Assembly: GCA_026261815.1 (NCBI GenBank)
Contig: JAMPIT010000174.1
Location: 12,276,001 to 12,340,000, forward strand
Origin: Monarcha castaneiventris obscurior
Lineage: Eukaryota > Chordata > Aves > Passeriformes > Monarchidae
Direction: 5' to 3'
Length of the DNA stretch: 64,000 bases
In this document: positions 26,210-39,699 of the stretch, piece by piece
Layout of the letters: each line of letters opens with the position of its first letter
Position numbering within the stretch: position 1 is the first letter of the stretch
The notes under the pieces: generated by a model
What the model saw: the letters and a program-made list of their open reading frames with translations, nothing else
Database searches by the model: none
Told to the model about the DNA's origin: nothing
Position numbers and translations under genes: made by a program

Positions 26210-27444
26210 GGTAATGTTTTAGAAGGCCTCTCCCCCTGATGAAACTCTGTTCATTTAACTCACTTCATGTAAACTTATTGTTTTTAAATGAGGAACTACT
26301 TCTTTTTCTGAACACCCAGACAGGGGAATTTATTTTTCCAGATTTCTGGGTGAGGGCCTGAGATGACGTCACATAAGAATTTTAGCAAGAATCCCTAGAA
26401 ATGAAATCCAGGCACACTCTATTGTGAGATTGTTCCTGGAAAAAATATCACAATTTTGTAGCTAGTTAAATAGCGTAGAAGACATAAAGCGCACTAGAAC
26501 TCAAGATTCTTTTTGTGGTTACAAAATGTGCATATTCTGTATTGATGCACCGTGTGCAGCAGGGATTGTATAACCCTGGCTCAAACGTGGCAGGAGGTGG
26601 TGCAGGGGAGAAGATGCACAGGCATCACGTAACCACAGTGCACGGTCTGGGACCATGCCCACACCAGTGAGTGAAATTGGGATTGTCACCTCCAAAAACA
26701 GTTACTTCAGACATGGACAAACATCAAAGGTAGAGATCACTCAGGTCAGGGGTCTAGGACATGCTGGAGGAAAACCAGATGGTTTAAATGGTCTGAGAGC
26801 TAATAGAACAAAACTAACCAGTTGGTATAAGTATGGGTTTGAAACTAACCAGATGAGTTGAGAATTGCTGAGTGTGCTGTGGAGGGGAAGAGAAACGGTA
26901 ATTGAAGGCTTGTCCTTTTAGGAGAACAGTTTGCCTCTGAGAGGTAACAGACCAGGTTCTGTGGCTGTGATTTTGCCCAAATGTTGGCCAATCTGATATT
27001 CTGGCTTTTCTGAACCTGGAGTTGTTCTTGCTCCCTGTCCTGACTGGGGCTGAAGGGAGGAACTGCGGGCTGCAGGCAGTGGAGACCAGCATCTCACCAA
27101 GCCTCAAATTTTGGTCACTTCTTATGCTGCATTAATTTCTTGAGAGCTTTCACAAATACTGGGTGAATATTTCCCAAAATAGGGACTTAGTATTATTTCA
27201 TCAGTAGCTTCTCTATCAACTTGACAATGACAGCAATTAGAGAATTTCTGTGATAATGCCTTTAAACACTGAGAGAGGAAAATATCCTTAAACCCCTTGA
27301 CAATAGAATGTGAAAATAATTGCAGTACCCTTATAGATTATGGGACTTTCTAACATGTACTTGTGCAGTGCTGTGCCAACTTAGAGCAACTGATTTTGTT
27401 TTGTAGTGAATTTATGGGTGCACACTGATTTTTTTCTTTTTCAG

Positions 27445-27543
27445 CTATATTAAAGAGAGATGGAAAGAATGTTAACAGGGAGAACATGTTCATAAGTTTT
27501 TACTACTGTCTCCTAGTGGAGGTGCTTAGGGAATTACATCATG
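27445..27543 (+). other. Candidate exon (99 bp) with good splice signals
   Basis: A textbook acceptor (TGATTTTTTTCTTTTTCAG, ending 27444) is followed 99 bases later by CATG|GTGAGTCG at 27544. One of three frames is open through the segment and continues about 26 codons past the donor; the peptide is not recognised. Joining it to the ATG frame of the 22744-22810 candidate meets a stop within ten codons, so if both are real the transcript would probably be non-coding. The sequence after the donor has several CpG and looks non-repetitive. Confidence 0.15.
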
Positions 27544-29418
27544 GTGAGTCGTTCCAGCAAGAGCGTAGACGTGTCTTTCAGGTTGTTTTTTCAGCAATTA
27601 CCAGCGGTTACCAGTAGGCAATAAATATTTCTGTAGTGACTTATTGCTGGGCTTCTTAGCAGTGCTGATAAACGTCACTTGCTCAGCTCTTGCCACAAAC
27701 TAGTTGCATCAAGAAACTAAAAGCTCAGCTTTCAAAGTGGAAATGTATACAAAGCATGTTAGTATGTTTTAGGATTCATGCATCTAATCCTCCCACTCCT
27801 CCTTCTTCAGTAGCCCCTGTTAAACATATTTCTTTTCTGTGAAAGTGGCTGGAATCCAGGCTAATAGGATGGGTCTAGTCTGCATAGAGGAGCAGAGCCT
27901 TTTCTCTCAGTCCAAACTTACACATACCACTCTCTGCCTCCACCACAAATTTGCAGAAATAATTCTGCAGACAGAAGTACTTCAGACCACCCCTGCAGCC
28001 TCATCTCTGCATTTTTTCCTGATATGACTTCTGAACTGGACAAGCAGTGGGAGCTGGTGTTCTTTTGGGCTGATCTTGGGTAACTTGCTTTATTTTATTA
28101 CTCCTTAGTCTCACCATCTGTCACAAGGCAATGATACTGTCCTCCACGAAGGTGGTTAGAGATTTATGGATGGCAAATGCAGGACAAGCAGTAGTTTTAA
28201 TTATTACATTACAAGGTGGGACTTCCACAAGCTTAGTTAAATGTCACAAGATGCATACTTCAGTAGCGGTTTATGTATTTTTCAACAGTAATGCACTTTC
28301 TGTAATTCTTACAGGACAGAAATCTGCAAAGGGAGAGAGAAATTAATGGCCAGTTTCTAACTATTTTAAATTAGCATAGCTCTGCTAGCTAAGAATGGGG
28401 ATTTTCTCAGTTTTACTACATACAGAAATTCTCTGTCTCTTTGAAGATCCACTTCTTTGATGTTATCGGGGAAAAACCTTTTGGTACTTTAAGTAGTAAT
28501 ATTGGTATTTCTGTAAATAAAATCATAATATATAATTCTTCCTTAACCCTACTTAAAATTTTTGCATATGTGAAGCTACTGAAATTTATGGAACAAGAAA
28601 CTTTGATTAAGACACTTTGGCCTATTTACCTGTAACTGTTATAAAAAGAAACAAATCTTGAGGCCTTTTTGCACAGGAAATTTCAAGTGGAAGCGGAAGC
28701 TGTTTCTCATTGTTCAAATTCTCATTCTACAATAATTTTACATTTCAGAGTGGCATGTTACATGTGTCATTTAATTTATGTCGTGGAACCCTACAAGGCA
28801 AATGCAACCTATTTAGTAAGTCCAGATTTTGCTATGACCACAACTTGAAAGCACAGGAAGTTCAGTTTCTTTAACATAACATTTGCCTCTCTCTCTCCAT
28901 TCATAATTTAGTGGTGTGTTACTGCCTGGGCTCCCATAGAGGTTTCTCATTTTGACCCTTTCTACTTGCAGTTTCTACCAAATTATTTTCTGTTTTTCTA
29001 CTGACCAGCTCTCCTTCAACATCCCCCATTCTGCCCTCACATTTTGACTTTTCCCTGGCTGGGGGTAGTGAAGAAAATAAATCCTTTCCTGTTGAGAGTT
29101 GCCAGATCTTATTTTGGAACCAAATGGAAAACTTGAGGTTTGGAATTTATTCCAAATTCAGCTCAGGCTCCAAGAGGAATTGGTGGTTTGACTGAATGGG
29201 CTCATATTCATCTCATCTCTGCTCAAATATCATCACAGCTTTTTGCTTACTTTTATAACTGAGTATCTCTGGACTAGGCCCATTTTTCAGATCTCTTACA
29301 TTGTTATCATTATATGCTATCATTCAGGTCTTAAATGCAAGTTCTAGTTCCTACTCCTTTTTTCTCTTACCCCTTCTCCCTATCCTTATGTTCCAGGCAT
29401 AATTTTGTCTCTGTTTTA

Positions 29419-29457
29419 TGTTCCCATTTTCCTATGTTCCCATTTTCCCATGTTCCT
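29419..29457 (+). repeat. 16-bp tandem repeat, about 2.4 copies
   Basis: The unit TGTTCCCATTTTCCTA occurs at 29419-29434 and, with one change near its end, at 29435-29450, followed by a partial third copy. It is a small minisatellite-like duplication. Confidence 0.8.
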
Positions 29458-32400
29458 ACTCAGGCTTTAAGTCTTCAATTTCTTACTCACTGATTCCTTG
29501 CTCTCAATTCTTCTCTCTTCTGAATTGTTTTTCCACACACCATTTTCATTTGAATCTAGACCTGAAACCTCAACATTTGGAGTTGAAAGAACCTCAAGTG
29601 ATCAGCCATAACTTTTGACTCTTCTGCAGCTATTACATTCCATACATAGATTCATACAAGCTGTTTTAAAGTCATCAAAATTAAGACACAGGACACAAAA
29701 TATCTCCAATATATTGCTTCCATTGAGCAAAAGCACTGAAGAATATTCCAAAACACTTGAAAATCTTGAAGCCCTGTTCTTAACCCTGGTGAAAATGACA
29801 ATTTTTTCCAAACTAGATTGTGTTTATATTCTATCTGGAGTTCATAACATTTTATATTTCTGCAGGCTCAGTTCCTTTCAGTGAAAGATTCTTTGTGTCT
29901 AGATAAACGAAATACTGGAATCACACAATGCGGTCAAGACTAATAGGTGTCTATTTGAAAATATATACAGAGAAACAGGGCAGAACCTGAAATGCTTAAT
30001 ATGAATTATTTTCATTAAACATCTAAGGAGTCAGACAGAAATTACCTGAAATGGGAAGGAAAAAAAAAAAGAAAAAATAATTTTTGATATTCAGAGACTA
30101 CTTATTGTTATATACAACAATGAAGCTTTCAGCATTGCATGTGAAAGAACTAAAATAATAAGACTAGGTTTGAAAATCAGTGTTAGGATGCTTAAAGCAC
30201 TTTTAAGATTTGTTTTCTTGTTGTTTAATTTCTATTTACAACTTTCTCTATCCATCCTTTTTTCCCCCCAGTATTCCACAAAATTTCTTCCTCACAGCCA
30301 GCCTGCTCCACCACAAGCCCTGCTTCAGGTATGACAGATTCTCTGGTGGTCAGCAGAGCTACTGTACCTTATGAATACATTGTACAATTTTTTTGACTGA
30401 TGTTTTGATGATTAGAAGTTCAATCAAGGAGGTAGGTGATGTAAAAAGGTAGTTCTCAGATTTTTCTGAGCCCACTACTTTGTCTGAAGGAAAGAAGTGA
30501 CTGTAGAAAACCATCAGTTGTTTGTGCACTCAAAACTTTTGCTATGTTTATTTATTTTTCTTAGACTTAGACTTATCCTTTGGTACAATTACTTCAATTA
30601 ATTTTCTTTTTTTTCCTGAAGAAAGTGTGCAGATTTTTTTCTTACTTAGTTTCACTTTTCTTTTTTAAAAATATTTTTCCTATTTTTTTCTTTCTTTTTT
30701 TTAAAATGAAAAATTAAAGCTTAATGTAAGTTTGATAAAAAATCATTCGCCAAAATGCAGGACAATTATGAGGGCAATAAGGCTGTTTCACACAAAAATT
30801 AAATTATTGTATCTTTCAGAAAATTTATCTTTTCATCTCTGCAGATTTTTCACATGGGTTCTATTTTAAGGCTTCATGATACTTCATGCCAGTATTAGTC
30901 TGACTAAATTAAAGTTTTTAATTTCAGAATAGTATGTATCTTTTCCACATGAATAGAGATGTCATTGCTATATTTATTTATTTGCATTTGGTTTTTACCA
31001 TCTTTTCTCACCCTTGCTGCTTTTTCTTATACTTTTCTTAATGTAGTTGACATCTTCCATTGCAGTGGAATATGGGACATTCCAAGCTCAAGAACATCAG
31101 AGACTCAACAACCTCCTGTGCTCCTCTCTGTTCCTTGCTGAAAGTTTGTTCTATTCCATCTACTTTTTCAATTGCTTTTAAGCAAGATTCAAACATCTTC
31201 ACTTTTTTATTTCTGTGTGACACAAGACCTTGCTCAGACCCCCTTGTGGCAATACATCTGTAGCCAAGAGGGACATATCCTCTTTTTCATTACTTCTCAC
31301 ATCTAAACACTGAGTTTGGTCACACATTTTAAATCAATGCCCAGTTATGCAGTTACATCCTTTTGTAAAGCCAAAATGGTTTTACTCACCCTCATCATCC
31401 CTTTCTTCCCTACGACCCCACCAAAGCTGTACGTCCATGAAAAATAGGACTATCCAGACACATTTAGCTATACTTCTTTCCTTTAAAGCTCTTCACAGAA
31501 GAAGCTTGGTTTTCAGAGGGTCCAAAACAAATCAAATATTACTTTCTTTATTTTTTAAGGGAATGTATTATCCTTATCTTTCACTGAAATACTTCTAATA
31601 CTTTCATATATTAGAACACAGAGGATGGTTCCAGGGAAATAAGAAAATACCAGGGAGAAAACAGCCAGCTAATTATATCTTATTTCATTCAAATAGAGCT
31701 TGTCTTGAAGGCTAGCTTTGTTTCAAACTCATCTGCTAAATCTGAGCAAGATGTCAAATTTTCCTCCACACAGGGGAGAAAAGTGATGAGCTATAGAGTG
31801 ATGCTCCACACACATCCAGAATACCTACTTTATAAGGAATTCATAATCCTCTGAGAAGCTTAGTGCTTTCTTCTGACTATAGAAGATGAGCATTTTTAGA
31901 TGAGAAAGCCTCAAAAGTCAATATGTTCTTTGTCCCTTCTTCAATGTTCCTGCCCTACCTGCCCAGAGCACTGAATCCATGTTATTCCATGGTCTCTAAA
32001 CCTACTTCAGGCAAAATTCACCCTGAAAATTAAGCTGTAATTATCCATCTCTGGACTATCCAGACATGGCTGCAAAGCTCAGTCAGCTCTATGTTGGTTG
32101 CTTTCCTGTTTTAGGGTATCAATGCACCTGTCTTCTCTTCTTGCCAACAGGTTGTGAAGATGAACAACAGCTGCCACCACCTCAATGGGCTGTATTGCCA
32201 TCAATACAGCCAAGGATCTGTTTTATAGTTTAATGGAGCCAAAACATTCAAAGAGATAAGAGCAAACATTGTAGACACCCATCCTGGAGTACTCCGTGCT
32301 GTCTTCTCTCCTTCCTGCTCCCTCAGAAGCTCTCATGCACATATTACTCAGTGTCCAAACAAATTGAAACCTCCTGCTTCAGCTAGTGTCTTGGCAAATT

Positions 32401-32750
32401 TCACTCTTCCTGGAGCTCATTCAGGATTTTCCTAGCTTTGTCTGTAACAGAATGGCATCCAGACAAACCTCCACCTCTCAAACCAGCCTTTGTACATATT
32501 TTCAAAAGCAAAGGCAGCATTTAGGAAACTGTGACTAGGCATAAATGCATAAAGCAAAGGCATGCACATTTCTCAAATGGGATTGATTTGAGGCTTAATG
32601 TACTCAGAGGAAAGATCCCCACAGATATCAAGGGGTTTGCATTAGACCTATTACTGACATTCCTTTCAGAATGCAGACCTAGGAACATGGAGGTAGTTCT
32701 AAAATAATGTCATGATTCTTACTGTAAATTAATACAGTTTGCATTTTCTT

Positions 32751-32803
32751 AAAAAAAAAAAAAGGAAAAGAAAAAGGAAAGAGAAAAAATAAGAAAAAGA
32801 ATC
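32751..32803 (+). repeat. A/G-rich low-complexity tract
   Basis: About fourteen A are followed by AAAGG/AAAAG motifs. It is simple sequence with no identifiable retrotransposon body. Confidence 0.75.
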
Positions 32804-33237
32804 ATTTCAGGATGGTTTACTTTGAAGTTGGATGAAGGCCAAGAACTACAAAATGGAAGACAGAAATGTGTTATGCTGAGCAATGGAGTAGCTCTGATCA
32901 GTAATCCAGATATCTCCCCTGATTGCTTAAGATCAAATCTTGATAAAAACGTTGCTTCTGCTCAGCTCTGATGTGGTTTCAGATGGAAGTTAAAGAACTC
33001 AGCACATTTTTTATTTTATTTAAGGGAAAAAAGAAAGAAACAAAAACCAGGACAACTGATTCTCCCCAGGATAATCCAGGACAAAATCATTCTTTCCAGA
33101 AAAATAGGATGTAGTTTCCAAAGTTGTAGTTTAATCTATTTCTCTTTTTCACCATGGCTGTATCATGTTCACCCACCAAGACGTGACATTTCTGGCACTA
33201 AATAGTGATCTTCATAAAGCCTGTGGGACATGGTAGG

Positions 33238-33257
33238 GACTGACATAAATGTCAGTC
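33238..33257. repeat. 20-bp palindrome
   Basis: GACTGACAT and ATGTCAGTC are perfect 9-bp arms around AA. The second arm is followed by another partial GTCA copy. The arms contain TGACA, a half-site for several TALE homeodomain factors, so a paired binding site is possible; chance is equally likely. Confidence 0.75.
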
Positions 33258-35582
33258 AGTCATATGAAAACTTCTGTGGCAGCTTAACCAGACTTCCCAG
33301 AGTAGCCTCATAGCTGAGTGAGGTGCAAACGTGTGCATGGAGCTTAGCCTTACAGGTTAAATTGTTGATGGACAGTGGTGAAAGACAAGCATGATCAAAT
33401 GAGGCTCTCTGCTATCCCAGTGTTTTAACTCTTTTAATTCTTGCCCCTGAGCAATAATTGTCTTGAATACTCTTCTTTACATTTATATGGTTACTGGTGG
33501 CTGATGCTCTTCAATTTATTATTATTTTTATTGTTATTCCTGTTGTTGTTTTTATTATTCTTCTTACTGCTGTAGCACTTGCTGGCACTATTTGGTAGAC
33601 GTTTCTTTATATATGTTTATATATATTTATCTTTATAGATATTTCTAATACTGTTATATGAAAATCAGAACAAGTTCTAAGTCCTCCAGGATGTTTTGAA
33701 ATTGAGGGTGGATTCAGTCTTCCACGTTGTGACTTCCAACTCATTTCGGGCATATTTATTTTGCAATCAGAATAGATACAGCTTTAATTTACTGGTGACA
33801 ACAGTTTGGGAAATTTACCCCTAGTACCCCAGGCTTTCTGACCATGGAAGAAGATTCAACTCATGCGATATGGTCATAAGAACAGACTTGATTTATTTTA
33901 CTGGTAAGGCTGGGGCAATCAAATGCAGGACTACTCCCCAAATGCTGGATTACCCAGTTCAGACATAATTCAATTATCTCAGAAGTTTGTTTGTTCCTCT
34001 CAGAATGCCACTTGAAAAACCTACGAAATCCAGCCCTTCCCCCAGTACTGTTTGCTATTTTCTTGAACATCTTACTATCTTACTATTGCTATCTGCTCTG
34101 TCAAGCAATTTCTCATGTCATGTCCAGCAGTTTTTCATGCTTTGTTCTGTTAAAATCACTTCAGGCCAGGGCCAGCCCCACAGCCCACTTTCCTGTAGCT
34201 TTAACAATGACAATTGATAACAAACAGCTTTGTGGACTTCTGTGCCAGCATTATATGTCCATCAGGGTTCACATGGCAACCCAGTCACTCCCATTAGCTG
34301 ATAAAATTAGTATAAAGAAAAAAAATCCATAATAATTAATGGATCTGTTGTTTTTACACTGACAACCTATTCAATGTTGCACAAGAATGGATAAACAAGG
34401 GTGAGAGAATTTCATCTTGTAGCAAAGTCATTCCAAGTCTGCCTCAGAACAATGCCCAGTTCCCTGAATGATGCCCTTATCCAATAACATTCTTCTTGTA
34501 TTGAATAGAGTTTTGGTCCAAAATTCCCAAACTGTCTCCTTCATGAAACCACAGGGGTGTGAGACTACCTCCCTCCACGCAAGCCTGTTCTAAATACTTC
34601 AGGTGAAAAAGATCCTTTTATCTAATCCACAAGACTCTTCCAGTGTGAGACATATTCCGTGCTGTTCCTTTTATCTTACCTCCCTTCTAATGCACTTTCC
34701 ACTGTACTTTCCTGTATTTCAGCAAACAAGAATTCTTTCCCCCTTGTGTTTATGTATTTATGCTGTATGTGTATGGGTTTAATTTCTAAAGCGAGCCAAC
34801 AAAAGCACAACACTCCTTAATCAACATCTGGCCTCATATATTTTCTTTCACATCTGTGAAGTCCTTTCCAATTTATCTGCATCCTTTGGAATAGTCCCTG
34901 TGTTGCAGTGTGATCACTTATACTCAAGGAGACACAGTGGGATGTTCCCAGACAGACCAATATCACATCCACCTAAACCATCATGCTGTGTTATGAATTC
35001 CTATCTGCTTCAAACACCTTTGAAATGTACTGTTTCATTACTCTTTCTTTTCAAGTGACTGGGGTGTCTGATTAATTTTCCCTTTGTGCATTAGAATTCA
35101 TTTCTAACTGAACTTTATTTTAAAATTTCTTGACTGACAGTTCTAATTTCTCAAAATATCTTCTATTTCTCAATTTTTTACTGCTCTTTCCTTTGAATTT
35201 TTCCCACTGCAGCCTACAATATGTTTAATATTGTCACTGTCCATTTTTCAGAAAATTAATGGAGATTTGAAAAAACCTAACAGAATTTAAAAAACAAAAC
35301 AAACTCAGTAAAACATGCAAGACAGTTCTGCTAACCTATATTCCCTAAAATAGAACACTATTTTATAGCTTAACAAATCCTCCATTCTTATAGAGAAACA
35401 AGTATTTCTCTGTTTGTCTTATTTGTTGGTAATTATCCTTTTCTTTATGTAAAATTTTTTTAGCAGTAAATTAGGGCAGTGGTGTACAGGTTCTTCAATG
35501 GTCAATATGTAAGATATGAATTTACAGCAGACTAGCAGCAGCATCTAAGAACAAAAAGCAACACCCTAAATGTTATATCTCA

Positions 35583-35736
35583 CATAGAATCACAGAATAT
35601 TTTGGGATGGAAGGGAGCTTAAGGATCATCCAGTTCCCCCAGCCTGTCTTCATACTAGAGGTGCTCCAGTCCTCTGATCATCTACACGGCCTCTTCTGGA
35701 CATGTTCCAGCAGGTCCATGTCCTGCTTTTGGGTTT
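35583..35736 (-). mobile_element. CR1 LINE 3' fragment (reverse orientation)
   Basis: The plus strand begins CATAGAATCACAGAAT, then a GGATGGAAGGGAGCTTAAGGATCATCCAG-like block (about 35605-35633), which is the reverse complement of the conserved CR1 3' tail. It continues through GAGGTGCTCCAG, CTCTGATCATCT and CAGGTCCATGTCCT blocks, as in full avian CR1 3' regions. CR1 copies are normally 5'-truncated; here the truncated end is near 35736, where an A/C-rich tract starts. The sequence is diverged and has no open frame, so it is an inactive old copy. Confidence 0.88.
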
Positions 35737-35880
35737 AAAACAAAGCAAACAAAACCAAACCCAAACCAAACAAAAAAAACAACAAACAAACAAATCAACC
35801 AACCAACCAAAAACAACAACAACAAAAAAAAAAAGCAAACAAAAATCAAACAAATTACCAAACAAATAAACAAAACCCCA
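35737..35880 (+). repeat. CAAA/CCAA-rich simple repeat
   Basis: About 145 bases of A and C with almost no G or T on the plus strand, built from imperfect CAAA, CAA and CCAA units. It directly adjoins the truncated end of the CR1 fragment. The long opposite-strand frame across it (valine/phenylalanine/leucine-rich) is an artefact of the repeat. Confidence 0.9.
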
Positions 35881-35889
35881 AACTGTTAC

Positions 35890-38800
35890 CATGACAAGTG
35901 TAGTGCAGATCTTTCATAAAGAAAAAGTGCTGTAGAGTAACATCACCTGAGGTCCCAACTGATGCTTGGTTATTTTGCCATTGGAAAGAGTGTTACACCA
36001 TAAGGAGTTGTGTGACTAACAGAGAGAACTGTGAAGCTGGTCATACCCCCAACATGCTCTGTGAGTTTTCCTTACTATTTGAAACTATATACTTACTATA
36101 TTTTCCCAAATAAACGTTTCTTGTGGTTTCATATTCTCAGAACTCCTGCTTACTAGTAATGGGAGAAGGAACACCTGTAAGAGGTTAAATTATTAAATTA
36201 TTAAATGTTGGTGTTTTAGGTGGGGGACCAAGCCACCATCTACATTTATTTTAGAGGGAGTCCCCTAGACATGTTATTGAACCCATTCCTGGTTACTACC
36301 ACTAACACCTGGCAGGAGGGCTACATGTGCAACAAAAGTAAATTACAAAATTCCAGCACTTTTATTTCTTCATTCTTAAGTGTAGAGATGGACACTTCCA
36401 GCTCCTGCTGAAATTGGTAGGAGTTGTGCCTATAACCTGTAATACAGTTTGTTGCTCTAACTAGAAACCTTCTGAAAACATTTCTTTAGGAAATGCCAAA
36501 TTACTAACGCAACAGAATTTGCCAGGAAAGGGTCAGTGTCAAATCGTTTTTCATAAAGGCTCAAGCAATTTTTCTGCTTAACAGCAGTGAAAGAGCTGTG
36601 TTAAAGGCTAATTCATTTTCCTCTTTGAACAGTGTAAGGTTTTATATATATATACACATTAATACATGTATGAGTATACATGTATACGTGTGTTTATGTA
36701 TGTATATATAGTCATGTACTTACATTTATGTGTATGCACTATATAAACATGGTGCAGGGTTAGGAGTTTTTGGGGTTTTTTTGCCTCTGTTCTTTTTTAA
36801 GTATTGCTGTGGTAAAATACTTACTAGCTCTAATGTTACCGAGTCTGTCAATCTATGCTCTTCTGGAGACCTTCTGAATCTAGCATCCTGACTCAGTGGA
36901 CAGGACCTAAAAAAATTTGTACTCATACCTGAACTCAATGCTCCTGTCTCAGTAAACTGAAAACAGTTGCCTGATGCATATTCTTTCAGAAAATGAAGAT
37001 CCAAATATTTACAAACTCCCTAAGTGAGATACTTTGGAGAGACATAAAGATACAGTAAGACATAGGTTGATTTAATTCCAAGCCTAAGAAACAGTTTTAC
37101 CTGTGAAATTTGTGTAAATCTACAACAATCTGAAATCATTTGACCATAGAAAAACCCAAATGACAATTCAGAAGAAAGGCTTGATGAACCCCTAATTGAA
37201 TCAACACATACGGAAAGCTAATATAGAAATTACTCATTGTTCCAAAATCTACTGGTTTCATTAGTGGTTTACCTCATCCGCTTTTTACTTATTGCTAAAG
37301 GTTACAATTAGAAACATATTTGCTTATTTTGCTACTGCTTTTATCCCTGTTCATATTATGAAACTGAGACAAGAGTGCTTTATTTTTTTTAGGGAACTTT
37401 CTTTCAGTCCACATGGTGCGAATTATTAACAAGCTTTACTTATTTTTACTACAAACTGTACAAACTTGGATCCAGTCTACCACAAACATCATTAAACGAG
37501 TCCCATACAGCCCTTGTGTACAGGTGGATTTTCAGAGTAATTCCTGATGTCTTACAGGTATACTTCTCTGAAGGATAGTACAAAATGGATCTAAAGAGAC
37601 AAATATTTAAAACTGGAGACTAATTGCATGTGGAAGAGTTTATTCTATAGAAATAGAGTGAAGAGCATCTGGATCCAGATTTTCATGGTTGTTTTGATTC
37701 CAGTTATTGATTGAAGCTTCTTTCTGTTCCCTATTTATGTAAATTACAGTGCAATGGGTCAAAATAACAAGGCACACTTTGGAGTTGTGCTAATACATCT
37801 GCAAATTTAAACAAAAACAGATGGGAAATGGAAGATAATTTTGAAGCTTATGAACCATTCAGATACAAGGTATCCCACCACCACCAGTCTTTGCAGTGTA
37901 ACATCAGGCAAATAGCACTTATATGCCCTTTATACACTCACAAGTTATAGGAGCTGTGTCCATTTCTTCTCATGTGTCATGCTGGAAATCCCTTTTATGC
38001 CATGTAATTGAAAATAATGAGGGTAAATGAATACAGTAGCCTTAAGAGTGAAGAGAGTTAGGAACTCCTGGGGTTTATAAGTTGTTCAATGCAGAGCAAA
38101 TGCCTGAATTATTGTTTCAGAAATTAGAAGATATCAAAGAGCTTTTAAAATTAAACCATATATGTGAATTGCAAGTACAAAATTTTTCAAATGTTTCAGT
38201 AATGATCTGCACTTCTGTAGAGGTTTCATAAGTGTTCAGCTTTAGAAACTATCAATGCATCTTAAGCAAACCTCCTTAAGTGTGTATGTAGTATATTATA
38301 ATGCAGCATGGCCATGTGCAGCTAAATTAATTCTGGAATTTATTCTTGTGTGTGGTTTGAATAAAATAAATATTTTAGTTTTATCAGGTAGATGTTTCAA
38401 TGAAACCTGAAATATCATGATTGTTATGAAGTTTCACAAATTGTTTACAATTATTACTTCCTGAACTGTGGAATTTCAAATATCTTTGTAATGTTAATAT
38501 CAAATAGATGTACGCAAACATACAGAAAAATAGTTTCTGTAAGAAAAAAGTGCACTTACACTGGCAGAATAAGCACTTTAGGAGTAATTTTTCTGTTAAT
38601 CCATGAGGAACAGTTTTTAGAAACTTTCTAGGAAAAATAGAAATGGAGGAAGTAATTTTTTTTTCTTCAACTAGTTTTAAATAACTGATTTAATAACAAA
38701 AATACAAAAAATAGGATTTTAAAAATAAATAAAACCTGCATTATTGACTTATAGAAAAAGAAATATATTTACTACAAAATGTCATTCATGGAAAATCGGA

Positions 38801-39690
38801 GAGCATTCTATTGCCTGGAATAGGTCTGCACCACACAACCATGTTCATGTAAACTTGTGCAGAATTTACAGCCAACAGAGAGAAATAGGTTCTTCAAGGG
38901 CCTGAATCATTTCACTGGAGAATAAAAATGCAATGTAAGTTACATAAATTTCCTCCTCAAAGAGCCCATTTCTGTCCATTGATTAAGGAGTCATTGAGAT
39001 TTAATATATAATAATTAAAAATTGCAGTTAATAAACTCACTGTAAATATCATCAGTGAATGCAACTCTGAATATGAATAGACTCATAAGGAAAGCACTCA
39101 GGTTCCTACATTTTAAAAAGCAACAAAAAAAGAAAAACAATCTGAAATATTCATTTGTCTTTACTAGAATGTTCTTTGTCTGATATTATAATAAAAAAAA
39201 ATTAAAATCGTAGTGGATATTTATGCGTTATATTAATTATTACATTTTTAGTGATGGACTGATGCTATCTCAAGAATGCCACTTGTAGAAAAACCTGATA
39301 GCCCATTATACTAGAGGTAAAGTTTTCAAATATATAATTTCATCTCATTTATAATTTGTAAAAATAGTTTTGAATATTTCACTTTATTTTTAATTTTTGT
39401 TTTGAAAAACTTTCAATATTACTTTTTTCCTGATTCTCCACTAAAATAAGTCTTATTTTTTTAGTGATGAGATGCTGAATGTCTTAATATTCATTTGGTC
39501 ATGGTTAAGATTGCACCTTCAACAGAACTGAAATGATATGACTATAGTAGCACAGATCAGCTTAGTGTATTACGGTTTAAGGTTTTTATTGACTTTATAA
39601 ATTTGCTCTTGTAAATGCTTTAACTCCAGAATTTGCACACCAGCAAAAACCTTGAAATTTCTGTCTTTAACGTTGAAGGCTCTCACGTCA
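35890..39690. other. Unique AT-rich non-coding stretch
   Basis: No gene or recognised transposon, apart from the alternating TA/TG stretch near 36.65 kb. Homopolymer and AT-rich runs are common at 38.6-39.4 kb. Confidence 0.55.
36642..36712. repeat. Alternating TA/TG purine-pyrimidine repeat
   Basis: The stretch consists of TATATATATATACACA, then ATACATGTATGAGTATACATGTATACGTGTG-type units and TATGTATGTATATATA. Almost strict purine/pyrimidine alternation with self-complementary words makes it able to form Z-DNA or cruciforms and likely to vary in length. Confidence 0.8.
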
Positions 39691-39699
39691 CACCTTTAC

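Larger units (their letters stand above)
26220..35580. other. Unique non-coding stretch with simple repeats
   Basis: No gene is supported over about 9 kb. Items seen are a possible exon at 27445-27543, a 16-bp unit repeated about 2.4 times at 29419-29457, T-rich sequence at 30600-30715, an A/G-rich tract at 32751-32803, a 20-bp palindrome at 33238-33257, and TTA/TTG-rich sequence at 33516-33562. The rest is AT-rich unique DNA. Confidence 0.55.

Noticed and set aside
35650..35892. Minus-strand open frame rich in Phe, Val, Leu and Cys, like a membrane protein
   Set aside because: It is the complement of the CR1 tail and the CAAA-rich tract; the hydrophobic run comes from TTTG/TTG repeats.
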